Positions 1 through 11,261 of a stretch of DNA of 64,000 nt are shown here, in pieces. The translations under genes were made by a program, and so were the position numbers. Source of the DNA: Gaeumannomyces sp. JS-464 (lineage: Eukaryota > Ascomycota > Sordariomycetes > Magnaporthales > Magnaporthaceae); NCBI GenBank assembly GCA_002197995.1, contig NGZR01000003.1, positions 4,216,001-4,280,000 on the forward strand, read 5' to 3'. The notes below the pieces were generated by a model. The model worked only from the letters and a program-made list of their open reading frames with translations. It made no database searches and was not told the origin of the DNA. How positions within the stretch are numbered: position 1 is the first letter of the stretch; every line of letters begins with the position of its first letter.

Positions 1-1205
1 TCGCATCGGGCTGTCATATCTATATCACGATTTTTGCCTCATAGCAAGATGGCAAAGATGCAACATTGGCAGGGGGTAGCTTAGGGCCAGCAAGGCTGGT
101 CGCAGGGGAAAGAGCTTCGGACATGCGCGTTGCGCAGATTGTATTCTTGGCTTCTCCTGTTCCAGGGGAAAAGTCTTCATGATTGGTTGCGCGTCCGACA
201 GGGGGCGGGGGTGGTCCAGGGACAGCGCCCTGCTGGTGGGTCGTGATTCGATCTGATGGTCGCTTCGGCTCCCACTTGCAACGGGCGAACGCCCGAAGAG
301 GGCAATGCCCCTAAGTGCGCAGCCTGGACGTGTGCGGGGGAGGAGCAGCGGCTTCCATATTTGGCACGCCATTGGAGCTTTGGGCAGCCGAGCCGAGAGG
401 CTGTGCCTTGCAATGGCGACGGTAACGGGGCTAACCTGTCGGGGAGGTCCCATCCAGCAACTGTTGAAATTGCCCGCCCACCTGGGGTGGGCGCCTCTGT
501 GGCTTGCGCGTGTCATGCGGAGGACGGGGCACTGCAGGCAGTCCCTGCCTGGAAGCATCGCGAGTGGAGGCTACAGGGTCTCCTTCGCCCTGTATGTACC
601 TGAGAAACCCGGCGACACGCGGCTACTTTGTTGTCGTCTGGAGCCATAGCCCAAAGAGCAGGCGACAAACAACAAGCTACAAGCTTGTTGGAAATTCAGA
701 TCACGAGCTTGGGGCATCCGTGGCAAATGCTTATTCGGAATTGGTATTCATCACGGCCCGAGGTAAGCCAGGGAAGGGCACGCTGGCGAGCTGCCAAACC
801 GGCACAAGGTTATCGGAGGATGTTCTCTTTCTCTCTTTTTTGTCTTTTCCCCCCTTTTGGCTCTTTTACTCACATATAAATAGGGTAGGGATGACAACAT
901 CGGAACTTTCCATAGGGTCGACGGCCAGCGGTCGGACCAATATACCCGCGGCGGACACGGTTATTTTGCAACCGTCTTTGACATGTGCCACGGGCCACGG
1001 GCCCGCCCTCTGATCCAAGGATAGATCATACAACCCCTGGAAAAGTGAAATAAAGTCTTCTCGAAACGGCGGGGACAAAGAACACACGGCCCACTAACAT
1101 CCGAGTCGCGTGCGTCCGAACAAGCGCGACGAACAAGCGCGACGAATAGGCGCTCAATCGGGCGGATGACGGTCATGCCGTTGAACCCTCACTGGGCCCA
1201 CAGGT
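1..1205. other. Non-coding stretch, no gene supported
   Basis: Several overlapping open frames of 70-180 codons occur on both strands, but none has a recognisable domain, a consistent start or splice logic. There is a pyrimidine-rich tract near 826-868 and a short tandem duplication of a 13-14 bp unit (GAACAAGCGCGAC) at about 1118-1146. The stretch lies downstream of the minus-strand regulator that ends at 1206, so its right edge is probably 3' UTR. Confidence 0.5.
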
Positions 1206-3726
1206 TCAGGCGCCTGAATAATTCCAGGGCTCGCGTGTCCACGTCTGCGGGAAGCCGATATTCAAGTTCGCTTCAAGCGCCGTGTCAACTGCGCCAAGGT
1301 TGAAGTTCGGATCAAAATAACCGAACAGGTCGAGATCCACGTCAAAACTGTCAAAGACTGACGCGGAATCCTGGTTGGCAGGGGCAGCGCTGCCGTGAAT
1401 GCCGTACCCTCCTCCACTTTGGGGCGCGAGAGTGGCTGCGGGGCCGGTTCCGCCCATCGGAACGTCGGCAAAATGGCCATTCGTCGTGGTCGCTGAGGGG
1501 ATCGTGGCTGCGGGCCCGGCATGCCCTGCCCGGGACGCGACGCCGCTGCCCTGTGGCCCGCCCACAGTAGGTGTGGCTCCTCTGGCGATGGACCCTGCAG
1601 CAGATGACGCGGCGCCGTTGTGGTCCAGCTCGTCCCTGCAAAGGGATGTTGCCGTCTTTTCCATCTCGCGCAGGATGCTGTCTCCCAGGCCGGCGTTGAC
1701 CCTGGCGCTGAAGAAGAAGTCGCCCAATTTCCTTAACTCTGCCACGATGTCCTGGAACATGCCCCTGGCGCGGTTGCGGAACATGAGGGTGCGACTGTAC
1801 CTCATCTTCCTGTACTGAACGCTCAGGGCCAGCGAGACGGCATAGGGGACGAAGGGGAAAGGGCCCAGGTCTTCGTTCTCGACTATCCATTTGATACGGT
1901 CGGCCGAAAGTGAGCGTCGGGGGTTGATGGTCGCGCTGGGTAGATGCAACCGGCTTTCATCGTCCGCCAACGAGCGATTGAATGCGCTGCGAGGTTGGCG
2001 ACAGCTGAGCACTGAGATTCCGTGGTAAAGAGTCTCGAGCGTGGCTGGTGGTGAATGCGCCGTCAGCAAATCGGCAGGCAGCGAGAGGCTGGGATCTCGA
2101 AGGCGCTCAAGAACTGCCAGCTAGGTATTGAGGAGACAGGCCGTATTCTTACCGAGAAGCCGCGTTGGCGTCCTCGCCGTGCCCGTATCGATTATTAGCG
2201 ACTCCAGAATTGGGATGTCGGTATATTTGAAAGGCTGGTGTGGCCTATACAGTGGGAATATGCCGTCCAGGGTCTGGATTAGTCGAAGGAACAGGCGAAA
2301 ACAAGGCGGCTGCTTTTCGATCGTGGCCGATAAATCTCGTTCGATGTCTCGCTCGTGTATCATGGTAGGACGGGCGTAGAAAGAAGCGCAGAGCCTGTCT
2401 ACGGCCCACACGGCGCAGAAGACGCGGTCAATGTCCTCGCCTGGCCTTTGGGACTGATAGCCGGCGAGGTGAGCGCTGAGGTTCAGGAGCTGGTGGACAG
2501 CCTGTGTGTTGAGCGAAGGGGCGCGATCTCGCTGTGTGGCATCGAAGGGCTGGTAGAAGAGGGCCATGGTCGTTAGAATGGAAATGTGGTCCACTTTGCT
2601 TTGGATCCAGTCGGCGTCGAGGACTGGACATATTGCGTCAGAAAGCCGTTGATGGAAATCCTGTGGCCTCAACAGAGGGCCGCCAGGTTCAAGACGGAGA
2701 TGGTTGCGGGCGCTGGGGTCCAGGCCTCCAATCAGCGCGATGACCTGCTTGAGGATGGCGCAGTACACCGAGTCGGGGTTGGTGCCCGCTAGGTCCGAGT
2801 CGGTGAAGACGGGGAATATGGGGTGCACTTTGTCCATGTATATTTGATGCAACACGGCGTAGTCGCCGGGAGGCGGCACCGTGACAAGGCACTCCTCGCT
2901 GAGATAGCGCGCCTTGGCACGCTCATACTCGGAAAAGAGGCTGCTAGGGCGGTCGGTCGGAGACCGATACTGGTGGTGTGAGCCGAGGCGCTGGTGACCC
3001 CGGTGCGGGAGCTCGGGGCTGCGGACGCTGTCCTTGCCGGATTCGGAGCGCGTGGAGAGCCATATCCCGATCTCATTAGGCCCGGGGGCGGTCTCCTTGC
3101 GCGTTGTGGCCTCGATGAAGATGCCTTCGGGGTTGAGGTCGCCGACGAACCGAGACGAGAGCTCGACGAGCTGCGTCGCGGCGACTTGGCAGATATCCTC
3201 CTCGAGCAACCTGCCAGCGTCCCCGGCCTGTGATGCGACGGATTCGGCACCACCACCCCTCGTAGGGCTGGAGTCAAACGGTGGTGGGTCTGTGGCATGC
3301 GTGGTCGGGTCGGCAGCCTTTGTTTCTGGCGGAGACGACGTAATCGCATGGACGCAGCGTTTCTGGTGGCCGGGGGATAAGAAGGTCAGCATCAATAGTG
3401 GGTGGAAAGGGCCGTGGCTGGGCTCGGCAGTTGGCGCGGGACGGCGAGGGCCGCGGCATCAAGGCGGAATAAAACGTCGGGGGCCCCCGTCACAGGGGTG
3501 AACCCCGAGTTCGGCCGATTAGGGAGGGTGAGGACGGGCGGCGGCATATGCAGGGCGCGGAGAAGGAAGCGAGTGTCAGACGAGGCTGGGGGGAGGCAGG
3601 CGGGCTCACCTTCTTCTTGCGACACGACAGGCAGGCCTGCTGGACCTGTTTCCGCTTCAGGGGCAGGCCGTCGGCGTCGGAGCCGACAAACTTGACGGCA
3701 GCGCTGGAGTTTGCGATGGTGGCCAT
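1206..3726 (-). CDS. Zn-cluster-type fungal transcription factor, three exons
   Basis: Likely nuclear DNA-binding regulator of about 744 residues. I join exons 3726-3610, 3362-2153 and 2113-1206; all phases agree (117 + 1210 + 908 nt = 745 codons). The introns are 247 bp (GTGAGC...CAG) and 39 bp (GTAAGA...CAG). The ATG at 3726 opens a basic N-terminus leading to CLSCRKKK, which the splice joins to KRCVH. This gives the first half of a Zn2Cys6 cluster (C-x2-C-x6-C). The usual second C-x2-C-x6-C half is not visible; the following region is Pro/Thr-rich. Around residues 190-330 a segment with YMDKVHPIFPVFTDSDL and later AVWAVDRLCASFYARPTMI matches the fungal transcription factor middle homology region. 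The C-terminus is Gly/Ala-rich. The target genes are unknown; the divergently placed DUF1479 gene across 1.1 kb could be one, which is inference only. Confidence 0.8.
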
Positions 3727-4828
3727 GGCTGCTCAAAATTTTGCGGTCGCAACCTCGTTGCGCGCAACGCGTCGTCCGACGGGTGCGGCCCAACCAAAGC
3801 GCGAGCTCGATCAGACCGCTAAGCTTCGCAGCAGCCGGGAGGGGCAGGGCGTGCGGGGGCGGGCAGAGGCTCAATGGCGCGACAGCAAGCGACAGCACAG
3901 AGATTGAGCGCAGACTGTGCGGGCGCGAACCGGCGACGGGCCATGGAAAGCGAGAGAAAGTGCGGGTGGTCGTGGTGTCCGGAGGGGTCGGACCTTCCAG
4001 ATATCGTAAAGCCGCCGGTTGTTTGTTCGTGGGGTGGGGAACGCGAAAAGTTGCGCGGCCAATCACCCACGCGAGCCGCCATGCACGGGCCAAGCCCCTC
4101 CTTGCCCAGGGCTCAACAGCCCCGGCAAAGCCATCTCGAATCGGCTGCACCTTGGGTGCTTGGGCGATGCGCCTCGAGCCGTTCATCCGCCGCCAGGAGA
4201 AAAACGGGCAGCCGTCTGCCAACTGACTCGGGCCGTTTGGTCCATGTTATTCTATTCGACGGGATCTCAAGCTGTCGCCCCCTTTTGGCTGCATTTCCCC
4301 TTGTTTGCTCTGTTCAAATGCATGCCGTTTTCAGATGCACGTCATCGGCGCAACGAGAATGTGTTTTTGTCCCTGAAATCAACACTTCTGTGAACCTTGG
4401 GATTGTGTCACCTCTCTCATGCGCGCGAGGCAGCACAGATGCGTTGTGCATCGGGCTCATCCATCCTGGTGTGACTGCCAAGTTTTTGCTTTCCACCCTG
4501 TTCCCACTTGCGGCCAACCTACCTCCCCACCCCCTGCCCTCCACAAGGCGCACCGCTGACGACACTTTGCGTCTACCACAGCAAAATGGGGCTGTCGTCT
4601 GACATCAATCCGCCGCCTTCCCAGAGTGTCCGTCCCGCTTTACCTGTGCCAAAACGGAAGCTCCGTGGCTTGGAAGGTGGCGGCCGTCCGCTCCGGTCCG
4701 CGCGATATAAAGTATGCGCTGGGCGTCCCCTTGGCGTTGGTTGGCTAGATAGATGTGTATGAGCCCATTGACTCTTTGTGGTCTCCCATTTGCTACGCAA
4801 AAGTTCTCCTAAGCTCTGGCGAGAAACC
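3727..4828. promoter_or_regulatory. Divergent intergenic/promoter region
   Basis: This 1.1 kb lies between the starts of two divergent genes and probably holds both promoters. The clearest site is a TATA-like GATATAAAG at about 4704-4712, roughly 120 bp before the ATG at 4829. CT-rich runs follow it. Long antisense frames across 3392-4226 are GC-driven and have no domain content. Confidence 0.45.
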
Positions 4829-6702
4829 ATGTCCATCATGACGTTGCACGCATCGCGCTTCACTCTCTTCTATGCCCTCCGCGCCACACGGCCCGCGAGC
4901 ATGAAGCCTAACGGCCTCAGGCATGTGAGCATGGCGGCCATGGCGGGTGCTTCCCCGAAGCGTGAGGGTGACATATCAGACGCATTCGCGTCCCTCGCTG
5001 GCCGGAAGGAGGAGCCGCTACCAGATCGCTACCGAAAGCTGAAGCTCTCCCTAGTGGCCGGTCGCGAGAGGGAGATCCAGGACAGCTGGGACAGACTACT
5101 GGTTGCCTTGCGCGATGAGAACGAGGCGATTGCAACAGGCGGTTCCCAGGTCATCCCACAGGTCCAATTCAGCCGTCTCGAGTCCGACCTGCCCAGGCTC
5201 AAGGGTGAGATACACAAGCGTGGCGCTGCCGTTATTAGGGGTGTCATTCCCAAGGCAGAGGCCCGCGCTTACAAAGACGAGATCGGGGAGTATATCCGCA
5301 AAAACCCGTCAACAAGGGGTAAGCCTCATTTTCAGTTAGACCGAGCGATCAGATGGACGAAAAGCCACGGCTGTGATCCTTGGTGTTGTAGGGGACGAAT
5401 GAACAACAGCGGCAGGAGGGGCAAAATGAAGATGACAATGGGAGTAAAGGCCAAGCACGAGCGTAAGCGGAAACAGAGACTAACTCTTCTTTCATGTAGG
5501 CTTCCCAGCACATGACCCCCAGGTGTTCGAGCTTTACTGGAGCGCGCCCCAAAATCAAGGCCCGCGCGCACCCAAACCTCCTCCGCACACAGCGCGCCCT
5601 CCTCGAGACCTTGTGGCACGTCAAAGGCGACTCAGGGCCGGGGCAGCAGCAGGACCCGCTCGTGGACCTCTCGACGCCGCTCACGTACGCGGATCGCCTG
5701 CGGATCCGGCAGCCGGGCGACGCCTCCTTCGCGCTGGGGCCGCATCAGGACGGCGGCAGCGTCGAGCGCTGGGACCCGGACGGGTACGGCCGGGGCCACG
5801 TCTACGACGCCATCCTGGCGGGCCGCTGGGACGGTGGCCCCGCGGGCGCCCCCTTCGACCCCTGGGACGCGGGCGCGCGCGTCGGCGCCGTCAGCAACCT
5901 GCACGACGGCCTGGGCGCCTGCTCCGTCTTCCGCGCCCTCCAGGGCTGGCTTAGCATGAGCGAGTGCGGGCCCGGCCGCGGCACCCTGCTCGTCTACCCG
6001 AACCCGACCCTCTCGGCCGCCTACACCCTGCTCAGGCCCTTCTTCAGGCCCGCCAGGCCGCACGGCGAGTTCGCGGCCGGCGCCGCGAGCGGGGGCTTCC
6101 TGCGCCCCGAGAACTGGGTCTTCACCGCCGGCGAGCAGATGACGTCGGACCTGCAGGGCGCCACCCCGGGCCGCGGCCAGGAGTTCCCGAGGGCGGAGCT
6201 GCACCCCCACCTCGAGCTTGCCAGGACCATGGTGCCCATGCCTGAGGTTGAGCCTGGCGATTTTGTGGTTTGGCACTGCGACAGTGAGTCCCCGTGTCTC
6301 ATTTCGTGATGACTTACATTGCTTTTGGCGTTTCAACCTACCATATCCCTCGTGTGCTAACTCTCTTGCACCGCCCCAGCAATACATGCCGTCGATCCCA
6401 AGCACGGCGGCACGTCCGACTCGAGCGTCCTTTACATCCCCGTCTGTCCCGTTACCGAGTTGAATGCCGTGTACCTGGCGAGACAGCGCCAGGCCTTTCT
6501 CGCGGGAACACCCGGCCCTGATTTCTCCGGCGGCAAGGGCGAGTCGGATCACGTCGATCGGCCCACGGAGGAGTACGCAAGAGCGCACTCGGACCTTCTG
6601 GGGCTCCAGGCCTTTGGGCTGGAGAAGTTCACCATTCCCGACGGTATCAGACCCGGGGCGAGGGCTGTGTTGGAGAAAGCCAACCAGATATTGGGCTTCT
6701 AA
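4829..6702 (+). CDS. DUF1479 (YbiU-like) 2OG-Fe(II) oxygenase-type protein, apparent frameshift
   Basis: Family: DUF1479, cupin-fold proteins resembling Fe(II)/2-oxoglutarate dioxygenases; substrate not known. Exons 4829-5318, 5500-6283 and 6380-6702, with introns GTAAGC...TAG and GTGAGT...CAG. Metal-binding residues are visible: the His and Asp of GPHQDGGS, and a distal His in WHCDTIHAVDP, which forms across intron 2. SVLYIPVCP follows with the strand expected near the end of the fold. The first 35 residues could be a mitochondrial presequence (basic, Ala/Ser-rich). Oddity: after splicing, FPAHDPQVFELYWSAPQ is read in one frame but the next conserved stretch, KARAHPNLLRTQR, lies one base further on. 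The summed exon length (1597 nt) is not a multiple of three. The slip fits one extra A in the A4 run at 5551-5554. Either a sequence error or a recent pseudogene. Confidence 0.8.
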
Positions 6703-7524
6703 TGACCGACCTCTGACTGCGCTGGAGTCGGATTTGCGACTGTGCGCCGCGAGTTTGCCTTGAGCCTTGCTCTGAGGTTTTACCCAAGGCCGTACCCTGA
6801 GCCAATCCTCCTCTCGGTGCCGGGAGGAAAGCGGAGGATTCGGAGTTACACATCGCTCGCCTCGGACGGCCAGGTCCTTGGGGTCATAATCCGTCGCTCG
6901 GAAGACTACGGGTGGTGTTGGCCCGCGGGGAGGGTGGTCTCGCGGAGTGTAGCACCGCTGACATAGACAAGTGACGACGGCAGATCGCCCCGCATAACAA
7001 AGTTGGCGGCGGCCCTACGATGACGGTAGAGCTGTTATTTGCGAGTCAAAAAGATGGAAATACGAGACGAGAATATTAGACCTAGTCAATCCATTAACAT
7101 ATTAACAAAAGAAATCGCTATATCTCTAAGCAGTTTTAGGACAACTTCAAAATCCCGCTTCCCATCTACCCAGGAACTCCGTCGATTTTTTCCAAGACCT
7201 CCTGACGAGCAGTATACTGAGAAGGGGGATAAAATTGGGGATATCAATCAAAATCTGTTGGTGCATCAAGGGGCAAATCCTATCTCAAGTCCCCTCTTGG
7301 TCAAATCCAGCGGGTGGTAAGAGAAGGAAAAAGACGGAAAAAGAAAAGAAAATTGGAAAAGGCGATAATCGTATGAGACCAAGTTTCGACATAGTCAGGT
7401 ATCATCAGAGAAGTATCATGCAAAGAGGACCAAAGGCACGGCCTTCTTAAAGGGGTAAACAGGGAGAGAAAATCGGCATCGAAGCCCGATCGGATGTGAA
7501 TGCTCGTCACGACAGGGCCGGCAA
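6703..7524. other. Intergenic, convergent 3' ends
   Basis: Lies between the 3' ends of the DUF1479 and DUF7053 genes. The right half (about 7040-7480) is markedly AT-richer and A-rich on the plus strand, as expected for 3' UTR and terminator DNA. No gene seen. Confidence 0.4.
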
Positions 7525-9004
7525 TCAGTAGCCATACCGCTGCTGGCTCTGCTGTGGCACATAAGGGAACCCGTTGGGTTCGGCCATCTTGGCGGTTTGC
7601 TGCATCTGCGGCGACACCGTTGCGTAGTCCGCCGGGTTGTAGCTGTATCCCTTGGGCGATGGCGTTTTGCGGCCGTCCAACCTCTTGAGTGCCTGCTCGC
7701 GGTGGGCGTTGTTGTGCTCCTCGGCCGTCTCGTTGCACGTCGAGAGCTTCAGCTGGTCGCCGCCACCGGGCACCAACGGCGGCGGCGGCGGCGACCGCGC
7801 GCCGCCTAGCCCCCGCTGCGGGCCCGCGTCGCTCTGCATCGAGCTCGGCCGCGAGGACGCCGTCCCGACGCCGTCCGATCGTGAAACATCGGACCACCCG
7901 CCCGCCGAGACCGAGGACACGCGCGCGTCGCCGGCGTAGCTGCCGGGGTGGGACTGAGGTGGGGTCGGGGGCGAGCTGGCAAACGAGGACGCGCGCGGCG
8001 AGCCTTGCGCTGCACTGGCGGCGGGAGGAGCGAGTCGCGGGGACTGCTGCTGGGGGTGGTAGAAGTCGCCCGGCAGCTCCATGACGACCTGCTGTTGTGG
8101 CTGTTGTTGATGTTGTTGATGCGACATTCCAGGGGTGGGCAGCTCCTGGGCGCTATGCTGGGCGGGCTGGTAATTCTGCTGGTGCGCATGATATTGATGT
8201 TGATGTCCGTGGTAAGTTCCTTGTGAACCCGAGGTGCCTGGCCTCGGGGCAGTCCTCCGTACTGATTCGAGCCCGGCCGAGGTACCGTGTACGGCATCGA
8301 GGGGCTGTTCATAGTGTGCATGCTGTAATGCGGGGTGGTCGGGCTGGGTTGGGGCGAGGGAGCAGAGCCGTTGTGGGACGTAGAACGGATCGTGTTGGAC
8401 CTGTCGGCAGGGTTGATTGTCCTGAGCTTGCCGTCCTCGATCATGCCCTGCAGCACCCCGGCGTCAAGCAGCTCGGCCTTCTTGATAATGCGCTGGACCA
8501 TCTCTTTGCTAGCCTTCTTCAGCTCGGCCTTGACAAAGCCGACGACGGTAATGTTGCACCTGATCTCGATATCTCGCGCAGGTACAGTCCGTCGCTGGGA
8601 ATACCCAGTTCTGCTGAGCCGATTTCCGGGAGCTCCGGGGGCTCGACGCCCGGCTGGTTTCCTGCGATGCGATACTTGTTGCGCAGGTCGACACCCATGG
8701 GCGCGTAGATGTGTGTCTGCAGTCCCCACGGCATATCATGAAAACACCCGTTAAAGGAGATGCGGCCTGAGCCCATCCTCCCAAGGCCGGGGACATACTG
8801 GATGCGCTCTGTGATCTCGTACCAGGTGCTATAAAACTCATCCGCGGCGGCATTACGCGGGGCGGGGATGGCCTTATGAGACAGCACCAGCGGGTTCAGC
8901 GTGATAACCTCGGAGTGCGAGTGGAGGATGTCGATGGCGAGCTGTCGGGGGATAAAGCCTGGAATTGGCGTTATGGTTGTGTAAACCTCCTTCTTTTTCA
9001 ACAT
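7525..9004 (-). CDS. DUF7053-family protein, two apparent frameshifts
   Basis: Conserved Pezizomycotina protein of unknown function. The ATG at 9004 starts MLKKKEVYTTITPIPGFIP. The N-terminal 145 residues contain the family signatures ILHSHSEVITLNPLVL, ADEFYSTWYEITERIQYVPG and CFHDMPWGLQTHIYAPMG. The conserved continuation IEIRCNITVVGFV is shifted by one base: about 8573 reads GAGAT where GAG-GAT is expected. A second slip near 8236-8243 joins the Pro/Ser-rich linker to a His/Gln-rich tail (HQHQYHAHQQNYQ) and on to the stop at 7525. Both slips look like one-base deletions and no plausible GT-AG intron covers either. The C-terminal half is low-complexity (poly-Gln, Pro, Ser) and probably disordered. 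No signal peptide or membrane segment. The identity is secure; whether the locus is intact is not. Confidence 0.75.
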
Positions 9005-11261
9005 GGTGGGCGACGGGCTGTGCTGTGCCTGGCGAGGCGTGGCGCGGCGTGTGCTTTTTCGGCTTTGCAGTGCGCTCGTCGGCGATGAAATGTTTGCGCA
9101 GTTTTCTCGGTCGTGTCGTTGCGCTTCTTGCTGCGTCGTGCGCGAGCGTGGTTCTTGGGGGTATCTCGGGTGTTGTACGATTTTGAGGGCGGTGTATGCG
9201 GGGATTGCTGGTGGTCGCAGCAAAGCCAAAATGCAAAGGATCGCATGCGCAGCGCAAAAGCCAAACAGAAAAAGCGTCGGCCACTATTATTAGTGTTTCG
9301 ATTAACGAGCAACGGCTTTGTCGGGAGCAAGCAGCCGGCGACTCGGCTGGTCGAGTGGCAATTGGCACAATCGATGGCAGGCCCGTGATGTTCAGGGCAT
9401 CATCGCCCGTCTTTGACTGTCGGTGGCGGGTGATGATTTTCTCAAACGGCCGACCGTTTGTTGGTTGGCGGTTGGCGATGGCGAACAATGAAACCAGGGA
9501 CAAAAAAGAGGCCGCGTCGGGGGCAGGGCTGGAGATGTGGGAAAGGACGAAACCACATGAAAGGTGGATGACGGAAGATGACCAAAAGGGACCAGCTAAG
9601 ACCTAATAGGGACCCAAGAATCTGGTCTAAATTCGGGCTGAGCTCCAGCCAAGCACACGCAATCCCACCGCCAGGAGACAATCACATCCAGGCCAGAACC
9701 CAAGCCAAGACTCCGTCGTAGGATCAGCCAGAACAGCGTGCAGCCCACAGCAGAGTCGACTGCCTCCCGGGGCCAGGCAGAGCGCAGCCAAGCAAAAGGT
9801 GCAGGCCCAGCTACCTGCCTCCTATCAGCCGGAATTGCGAAGGGGAGCTGTTGCGGCACATCTAGCTGCCGCAAAGCTTGCGCACATGAGACGAAACGCT
9901 GCCAGCGCGCAGGCTGGGCGCCTCTGGGCGGCGGGGTGCGGACCAGGGGGGCCAGCTAGGCCAGCGGGGATGCATCTGGACGCCAGCTCGATGGCAGGGA
10001 TGACGTGAGATGCCGGGGACGGCGGGGGGAAAAACGATGCCAGCCAATCACGGAGGCTGTTCGTGATTGGTCCTTTTTATCTTATGGTGTCCGCCCGACG
10101 GTTTTTGGACATTTTCAACGACCAGCTTCTCCTCCTGACGCGGCCCTGCATAAAGCGCATCCCTCCATCCATCGCGCCGTCATCGCTGATAGCAACGCTA
10201 ATCAACCGCAGTTCGCCACATGCCAGCGGGCTGTGTGCGCAACTTCGCCGGAAGCCCGGCACGACGCACATGAGAGCGCCAGGTGTCGGTCGAGGGAGGG
10301 GACACAACTTCGGCGGGGTTCAGCTCCTGTCCGGGTGGGTGTGCAATATTGGTTGATGGATTTGATTGGCAGCACTGCGCGACGGCACCGACGCCAGGTC
10401 CGGACACACTTGACTGGCCTTGGCTTGCTCAGTGCACTGTGCGGCGGTCCCGTTGGGCCGGACCCCAACGCAGCCCAACTGTAATCAGCAGGGCGCCAGG
10501 CCCTTGTCCAAGACTGCGCGCGCCCGAGCTCCACACAGGGCTGGGCCGCCCCCTCACATCAGTTACCGAAGTCCGTCTGCGACGCTGTTCTAAAATGGGA
10601 GCCGGCGCCGATTCCTTGCATTCATCAATCATTGAATGCAGGACGGATTACTGGATCAATGTTTACTGCATGCGGCAGACACGAGCCAACCTCCAGGAAA
10701 CAGTAATCAGCCGTGCCTGGCGCCGACGCTGGAGGACCCCATTTCTCGTGTTCTGCTTTGGCCCTCAGGAGCCTGGCTGCCAAGGCGGACCCCCTTATTA
10801 GGGATCAGCAATTTCCGTGACAGGAAGAAACCGTGGCTGCAATCAACAGGTGTGATGGGGGCCTTCGCCAAGGGACCAGCCGGGAGCCGGTGCTGGGGAA
10901 GCAAGCCACAATCCTGCCGGGCGTATCCGCATCAATCAAGTTCTGGCCCCTCAGCCTCAACTGGTCCGACTGCGTGCTGGTGGGATGGAGAGTTCGGACT
11001 CTCGGGCTAGGTTTGCCGCGTGGGGCAAGGGACTCGGGAGACCAACAGTCTCGATTTCAAGCTTTACGACTGGCCCTTCCTGTCAAATGGATTACGCCCG
11101 GGGCCGCAGCAAACGGAACCATGATCATCCGCCCTCGGCAAAAGGAGGCCAACACCAAACAAACGGGCCTTGGGCGGCCCGCTCGCTGTGCATGCCAACT
11201 TGATCCGTCAAAGCGCGTGCCTGCAGCGTGGTGACACGTGAATTCCCACATACAAGACCGT
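9005..11261. other. Long intergenic region upstream of the DUF7053 gene
   Basis: This 2.26 kb shows no supportable gene; the open frames are GC-driven and mutually overlapping. Two short perfect inverted repeats stand out: CCAATCACG/CGTGATTGG at 10044-10070, and TGCATTCA/TGAATGCA at 10617-10640. The part nearest 9004 is probably the DUF7053 promoter; the part nearest 11262 is the 3' flank of the sugar transporter. Confidence 0.4.
10044..10070. repeat. Perfect 9-bp inverted repeat with opposed CCAAT boxes
   Basis: CCAATCACG at 10044-10052 is repeated in reverse complement at 10062-10070 around a 9-bp spacer, so one CCAAT box faces each way. CCAAT is the binding core of the fungal HAP/NF-Y complex. 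No adjacent gene start is clear, so a regulatory role is inference. Confidence 0.4.

Noticed and set aside
3392..4226. Overlapping long frames on both strands upstream of the regulator
   Set aside because: No domain and no splice logic, and they overlap the first exon and promoter of the Zn-cluster gene.
5545..5560. Programmed ribosomal frameshift in the DUF1479 gene
   Set aside because: The slip site is a plain A4 run without a heptamer or downstream structure typical of programmed events; an indel is simpler.
5632..6588. Long minus-strand open frame of 318 codons
   Set aside because: It lies antisense to the conserved DUF1479 coding exons; the length comes from GC-rich third positions and there is no domain.
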